This document shows, piece by piece, positions 12,626-16,623 of a stretch of 16,623 bases of DNA; position 1 is the stretch's first letter; each line of letters begins with the position of its first letter. The notes under the pieces were generated by a model, which saw nothing but the letters and a program-made list of their open reading frames with translations, ran no database searches and was not told the origin of the DNA. The stretch is from contig CAZMSP010000038.1 of assembly GCA_964568985.1 (NCBI GenBank), forward strand, positions 1 through 16,623. The letters are read 5' to 3'. Source of the stretch: CAZBWE01 sp964568985 (GTDB lineage Bacteria; Planctomycetota; Phycisphaerae; Sedimentisphaerales; Anaerobacaceae). A program made the position numbers and the translations under genes.

Positions 12626-14278
12626 ATGAGTATATTATTTTTCATTTCAATAGCCCTTATTTTTGGTTTTATTGGCGGCAAGATTGTCCATCGCTTTAGA
12701 TTGCCTCGGGTTGTAGGCTACTTGGTAGCTGGTCTTATCTTCGGTCCATCTTTTCTGGGTGCTTTTAGCTTGGACTCGTTGGAGCAACTAAACCTATTCA
12801 CGGATTTTGCCTTATCCTTAGTAGCTTTTATCATCGGCAGCGAGATGAAGTTGAGCACACTCAAAGAAATGGGGAGAGGTATCGGAATTATTACTATTTT
12901 AGAGTCATTGGGGGCTTTTCTATTAGTCACAATGGGAGTTTATCTCTTAACCAAGAAATTATACTTGGCCCTTGTATTTGGAGCTTTGGCACCGGCTTCT
13001 GCCCCGGCTGGCACAGTGGCAGTTTTACAGGAGTGTAAGGCAAAAGGCCGCTTGACAAATGCACTCTATGCAGTTGTAGGCTTAGATGATGGATTGGCAA
13101 TTATGATATTCGCAGTCGCTGTGGCACTATCAAAGCTTCTTTTAACTGGTAAAACAATGTCTATCGGGTCTATTTTTCAAGGCCCCATTATGGAAATAGT
13201 AAGTTCAATTGCTCTTGGTTGCTTTGTAGGCATTATTACTGGTTATTTCACCCGATGGTTATCTACAGCGGAAAGCGTATTTACAGTTACGTTAGGTGGT
13301 ATTTTAGTATGCACCGGCATAGCCGAATATTTCCATTTTTCTCTTATCCTCGCAAACTTAAGCCTGGGATTGGTATTTGTTAATTTGTTTTCAGCAGCAA
13401 ATAAAAAAGCCTATCGAGCAATACAATCTATTTCTTTGCCGGTTTATATAATCTTCTTCTTCCTGGCCGGTGCGCATTTACAAATTGCTCTTCTACCAAG
13501 CATGGGATTGTTGGGATTAGTATATCTGATATGTAGGTCGTGTGGTCTCATTGGCGGTGCTTTTTTAGGCGCCACTGTGACTGAACAACAGCCGGTGATT
13601 CGTAAATATTTGGGCTTGGGAATTCTTTCTCAAGCAGGTGTGGCTATAGGGCTTGCGCTTCTTGTATCTTATGAGTTTGGTTCGTTAGGTCAAGAAGGCC
13701 AACGCTTAGCCATTACAGCGATAAACACTATCGCTGCAACTACAATTATATTCGAGATAATTGGACCAATTGGGACCAAGTTTGCCATTACAAGAGCCGG
13801 GGAGATAGGGGCCAATATAACTGAGGACGACCTTATTGAAACATACAAAGTCCGAGATGTGATGGATACGAAAGTTCCTGTTATTTCTGCCAGCACGTCC
13901 TTGAGCGAGGTTATCAAAGTGGTTAGCAGTACCGACAGTTTTTATTATCCTGTTGTTGATAATAATAAAAAACTAATTGGTGCTATTACATTGGACGGCA
14001 TCAGAAATACTTTTGCAACACAGGAATTAAACGATTGGCTGGTAGCACTTGATATTATGGAGCCGATTATCAGTAAGATTACGCCGGATATAGCGTTGTC
14101 CGAGGCATTTGAGAAGGCAAGACGGCTTGATATAGAGATTCTGCCAGTTGTAGATTTGACCGAAGATAACAAATTTATCGGCATTTTGAACTGCCGTGCG
14201 GTTCGACGTCAGCTTTCTGCAGAAGTATTGTCCCGGCAGCAAAAAGCCGATACTATAGCAAGTCTCCAACATGCGTGA
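12626..14278 (+). CDS. CPA2-type cation/proton antiporter with CBS pair (first paralogue)
   Basis: A 550-residue inner-membrane protein. About 12-13 transmembrane helices (residues 1-385) form a Na+/H+ exchanger fold of the KefB/NapA-like CPA2 group. The ion-site helix reads GLDDGLAI, with adjacent Asp154-Asp155; paired acidic residues mark electrogenic antiporters such as NhaA. The upstream unwound-helix segment is ALAPASAPAGTVAVL. After a linker, two CBS domains follow (about 408-465 and 477-535), DVMDTK starting the first. CBS pairs usually bind adenine nucleotides and gate the attached transporter. The ATG has a GGCGG-type ribosome site about 9 nt upstream. The stop overlaps the next gene's GTG by 4 bp, so the two are coupled. 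Na+ or K+ selectivity cannot be read off. No TrkA-N or RCK domain, unlike Kef. Confidence 0.87.
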   Translation: MSILFFISIALIFGFIGGKIVHRFRLPRVVGYLVAGLIFGPSFLGAFSLDSLEQLNLFTDFALSLVAFIIGSEMKLSTLKEMGRGIGIITILESLGAFLLVTMGVYLLTKKLYLALVFGALAPASAPAGTVAVLQECKAKGRLTNALYAVVGLDDGLAIMIFAVAVALSKLLLTGKTMSIGSIFQGPIMEIVSSIALGCFVGIITGYFTRWLSTAESVFTVTLGGILVCTGIAEYFHFSLILANLSLGLVFVNLFSAANKKAYRAIQSISLPVYIIFFFLAGAHLQIALLPSMGLLGLVYLICRSCGLIGGAFLGATVTEQQPVIRKYLGLGILSQAGVAIGLALLVSYEFGSLGQEGQRLAITAINTIAATTIIFEIIGPIGTKFAITRAGEIGANITEDDLIETYKVRDVMDTKVPVISASTSLSEVIKVVSSTDSFYYPVVDNNKKLIGAITLDGIRNTFATQELNDWLVALDIMEPIISKITPDIALSEAFEKARRLDIEILPVVDLTEDNKFIGILNCRAVRRQLSAEVLSRQQKADTIASLQHA

Positions 14279-16008
14279 TCCGCATGAGCTTCAAAGGCTA
14301 TATTACCATGCTTTATTTGTTTGCTAATATAAGCATCGAGCCATTTGGCTATTTGAATTTGGTCTTGTTGTTCGGCCTGGTTATCTTGGGTGGCACATTT
14401 GGCGCACGTCTTTTTCAAAAGATTCGTATTCCTCAGGTTGTTGGCTGTATCGTCGTCGGAATACTCCTGGGTGATGTTCTTAATTTAATCACACCGGATA
14501 TTATCGAGAAACTCAAGCCCTTTACAATGTTTGCTTTAGGTCTCATAGGATTTATGATTGGGTCGGAGCTTCGCAGCGATGTATTTAAAAAATATGGTAA
14601 GCAATTTTTCATTATCCTTATGTCCGAAGGTATAGGGGCTTTTTTGTTAGTGGCGATTGGAGCTTCAATAGGTGCGTGGTTTATAACCAGGGATATTTCT
14701 GCGGCAATTGCAATGGGTCTTATGTTCGGAGCAATTGCCTCCGCGACAGCGCCGGCGGCCACAGTAAATGTGTTATGGGAATATAAAACGAGAGGGCCTC
14801 TTACGGCTGTGATACTTGCTATTGTTGCGCTGGATGATGCTTTGGCACTGCTGCTTTATCGGGGTGCTGCAACAGGAGCAAAAGCACTTATGGGTACAGG
14901 CCATAGTTCAGTTTTCACAGCTATGAGCGTGCTGTTTGGGGAAATTGTCGGCGCTATAATATTAGGATTTTTGGCGGGGGTAGCACTGTATTTTTTATTA
15001 AAGTTTGTTAGAGCCGAGGATAAAATCCTGGAATTTGCACTGGCGTTACTTTTGCTTGTTGTCGGCATTTCGATGATATTCAAAATTGACCCGATTTTGC
15101 CTGCTATGACATTGGGTATTTCGCTCGCCAACTTAATGCCGCGTCGGAGTAAAGGTATTTTTGAGCTTGTTGGAAAATTTTCTCCTCCGATTTATGTCTC
15201 ATTTTTTGTCTTGGCCGGGGCGCATATAGAGTTTAGCACCTTAGGTGCGTGGGTAGTTTTAATGATAGCGGTGTATATTTTATGTAGAGTAGCGGGCAAG
15301 GTGATTGGGAGTTGGTTTGGTGCGAAATTTTCTGGCGCACCATCTGTAGTTCGTAAATACCTGGGAATTTGCCTGCAGTCTCAGGCCGGCGTGGCTATTG
15401 GCCTTGCTATATTGGCCAGCCAGCAGTTTGGTGCAAACCTTGGTCATACTATTATTATGGTTGTTATGACAGCAACATTTGTGACGGAAATAGTTGGGCC
15501 GATGCTTGTTAAGGTGGGAGTTAAAAAGGCAGGTGAAGTCGGCCTCAATGTCACCGAAGAAGACCTGATAAAAACGTATAAAGTTGCCGATGTTATGGAT
15601 ACCAAGCCGACAAGCATTCCACAAGATTTGTCGTTACAGCAGATTCTTGAAATATTCAGCACAACTGATAGTGTATATTATCCAGTGGTTGATGGTCAAT
15701 CCAGGCTCACAGGGATAATTACAATCCCTGACATCAAGGAGATGTTCGCGAACAGAGATGTTGCGGGATGGCTATTGGCCTGTGATGTTGCTGAGCAGGT
15801 ACAGGACAAAACGACACCTCAAAAACCGCTTGAAGAGGCGATAGAGCATATGAGACACTATGACCTGGAGAGTATGCCCGTAGTGGCTTCAGACGATAGT
15901 GATGAGCTTGCCGGTGTTTTGGACTATCGCAAAGTGCTTCGTAAAATAAGTGCTGAAGTTTTACACAGGCGTAAAACGGCAGATGAGACAGCTGTAGCGA
16001 TGGGTTAG
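14275..16008 (+). CDS. CPA2-type cation/proton antiporter with CBS pair (second paralogue)
   Basis: A 577-residue paralogue of the preceding protein along its whole length. The transmembrane exchanger part (about 25-410) has VALDDALAL with Asp187-Asp188 and the helix ASATAPAATVNVLWEYKTRGPLT. A CBS pair follows (about 437-490 and 505-562), starting KVADVMDTK, the same phrase as in its neighbour. Both end SAEVL-x-R-(R/Q)-(K/Q). The GTG start lies in a GTGA overlap with the upstream stop. In-frame ATGs at 14284 and 14308 are alternatives; 14308 has AAAGG about 11 nt upstream and would still keep the first helix. Whole-gene duplication followed by divergence is the simple reading. The two may form a heterodimer, since antiporters of this fold are dimeric. 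Confidence 0.87.
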   Translation: MIRMSFKGYITMLYLFANISIEPFGYLNLVLLFGLVILGGTFGARLFQKIRIPQVVGCIVVGILLGDVLNLITPDIIEKLKPFTMFALGLIGFMIGSELRSDVFKKYGKQFFIILMSEGIGAFLLVAIGASIGAWFITRDISAAIAMGLMFGAIASATAPAATVNVLWEYKTRGPLTAVILAIVALDDALALLLYRGAATGAKALMGTGHSSVFTAMSVLFGEIVGAIILGFLAGVALYFLLKFVRAEDKILEFALALLLLVVGISMIFKIDPILPAMTLGISLANLMPRRSKGIFELVGKFSPPIYVSFFVLAGAHIEFSTLGAWVVLMIAVYILCRVAGKVIGSWFGAKFSGAPSVVRKYLGICLQSQAGVAIGLAILASQQFGANLGHTIIMVVMTATFVTEIVGPMLVKVGVKKAGEVGLNVTEEDLIKTYKVADVMDTKPTSIPQDLSLQQILEIFSTTDSVYYPVVDGQSRLTGIITIPDIKEMFANRDVAGWLLACDVAEQVQDKTTPQKPLEEAIEHMRHYDLESMPVVASDDSDELAGVLDYRKVLRKISAEVLHRRKTADETAVAMG

Positions 16009-16034
16009 CACATCAAAGGCGGGCCAATGGTGGG

Positions 16035-16508
16035 TTGACAGTTTATGGTGAAGTCTTGAAGAAATTCTCCGGAACAACACAGGGCAATAGACATCGGGAA
16101 ACGACACCCGAATTGTCTTTTCCGAAAAAGAAACGGCTTGTCAGTAACAGGCAATTCAAGGCCGTTTTAGCCCATAAGCTGTGTGTCAGCGATGGGCTGC
16201 TTACACTGTATATAGCAGAGAACAATTGCGGTTATGCGCGATTGGGTGTTTCTGTCGGCAAATCTCAAGGTGGCGCGGTCGTGCGTAATCACTTGAAAAG
16301 GTTGTTGCGGGAGGCCTTTCGGCAAAATCAAGGCCAAATTCCGGCTGGTTTTGATTATTTACTCATGATTTCTCCTGATTGGCCGAAAAAAGAAAATATG
16401 CCAGCAATCGCCGGAAAGACTGTAGGGCAGCCGACATTTGAGCAGGTAAAGGCCTCATTTTTGGCTCTGGTGGCTGCCGCGGTAAGCCGGATAAAAACGA
16501 AAAAGTAA
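16035..16508 (+). CDS. rnpA: Ribonuclease P protein component
   Basis: RnpA is the protein subunit of RNase P, which with the M1 RNA trims tRNA 5' leaders. In this 157-residue product FPKKKRLVSNRQFKAV (29-44) is the usual N-terminal leader-binding strand and helix. GGAVVRNHLKRLLREAFR (79-96) is the conserved basic RNR helix, with His in place of the second Arg of RNR. The family is normally 110-130 residues. The excess is an N-terminal extension of about 28 residues and an insertion PDWPKKENMPAIAGKTVGQ (114-132) before the last helix. The TTG start at 16035 sits 10 nt after AAAGGCGGG; a later TTG is possible and would shorten the extension. It follows the antiporter by 26 bp, and rpmH is missing upstream. 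yidD/yidC do not follow directly. Confidence 0.9.
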   Translation: MTVYGEVLKKFSGTTQGNRHRETTPELSFPKKKRLVSNRQFKAVLAHKLCVSDGLLTLYIAENNCGYARLGVSVGKSQGGAVVRNHLKRLLREAFRQNQGQIPAGFDYLLMISPDWPKKENMPAIAGKTVGQPTFEQVKASFLALVAAAVSRIKTKK

Positions 16509-16520
16509 TAATCCGTAGAA

Positions 16521-16526
16521 TATAAT
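16521..16526 (+). promoter_or_regulatory. Perfect -10 box before the MerR-like gene
   Basis: TATAAT lies 18 bp before the TTG start of the next gene, but no -35 hexamer is seen at 16-18 bp. If used, the leader would be about 12 nt and just include the AGGAG ribosome site. Confidence 0.25.
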
Positions 16527-16544
16527 CGGTTTTTAGGAGAAGCT

Positions 16545-16623
16545 TTGAGCGGGAAAAGTAAATTAACGCCGATAGGTGCAGCTGCAAAAAAAGCTGGCAT
16601 TTCCCGGCAATCTCTGCAATATT
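16545..16623 (+). CDS. MerR-like transcriptional regulator, 5' fragment
   Basis: The first 26 codons of a gene that continues beyond the right edge. The start is TTG, supported by a strong AGGAG 5 nt upstream (16535-16539). The encoded LTPIGAAAKKAGISRQSLQY has the pattern of the N-terminal helix-turn-helix of MerR-family regulators, where A(A/V)AKxAGISRxTLxYY is the recognition helix region. With only 26 residues the effector domain and hence the signal are unknown. It starts 36 bp after the rnpA stop on the same strand. Other winged-helix families with a similar start are not excluded. Confidence 0.6.
   Translation, partial: MSGKSKLTPIGAAAKKAGISRQSLQY

Noticed and set aside
16035..16064. 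TTGACA at 16035 as a -35 box of an rnpA promoter
   Set aside because: No -10-like hexamer is found at 16-18 bp spacing, and the TTG is the likely start codon.
1..16623. CRISPR array, tRNA, rRNA, IS element or phage genes
   Set aside because: No regular repeat-spacer pattern, tRNA cloverleaf, transposase or phage protein was found on either strand by eye.

Overview
The window reads as an ordinary chromosomal segment of a free-living, probably Gram-negative bacterium. I place it tentatively in the Planctomycetota (Phycisphaerae-like). The pointers are the style of the dispersed hairpin repeats, the M50 remnant whose N-terminus looks like planctomycete site-2 proteases, two diderm-type lipoproteins, and a mixed ATG/GTG/TTG start usage. 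This is an impression from protein style, not a database result. No plasmid, phage, IS or CRISPR genes were seen.

Layout. 1-500 has no intact gene but holds REP-like hairpins and a truncated M50 site-2 protease remnant. 508-2234 (minus) carries a small coiled-coil lipoprotein and murA. 2378-4690 (plus) carries a CPBP-family membrane protease and a HI0933/BaiN-type flavoprotein, followed by a convergent, repeat-bearing spacer (4691-4914). 4915-11216 (minus) is one tight cluster read right to left: obgE, coaX, an MnmE-like GTPase, mutS, and a one-pass membrane protein of unknown function. The gaps are 3, 3, 8 and 18 bp, so it is very probably one operon. rpmA (L27) lies just upstream with its own sigma70-like promoter and a terminator. 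A TlpA/ResA-like thioredoxin lipoprotein lies upstream of rpmA. Divergent from it, 12626-16508 (plus) carries two overlapping paralogous CPA2-type cation/proton antiporters with CBS pairs, then rnpA. The start of a MerR-like regulator runs off the right edge.

How the genes relate. Most are housekeeping: peptidoglycan precursor synthesis (murA), ribosome parts and maturation (rpmA, obgE), CoA synthesis (coaX), mismatch repair (mutS) and tRNA 5' processing (rnpA). The points of most interest are: an MnmE-like GTPase that lacks the C-terminal Cys-x-Gly-Lys signature and much of the N-terminal signature; tandem, translationally coupled antiporters that could form a heterodimer regulated by CBS domains; a 27-codon palindromic repeat inserted in frame into the CPBP protease; a small family of hairpin repeats sharing end sequences; a 20-bp palindrome that exactly fits the neisserial dRS3 consensus; and a terminator between rpmA and obgE whose loop contains an extended -10 element. 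rpmA without rplU and rnpA without rpmH are also unusual arrangements.
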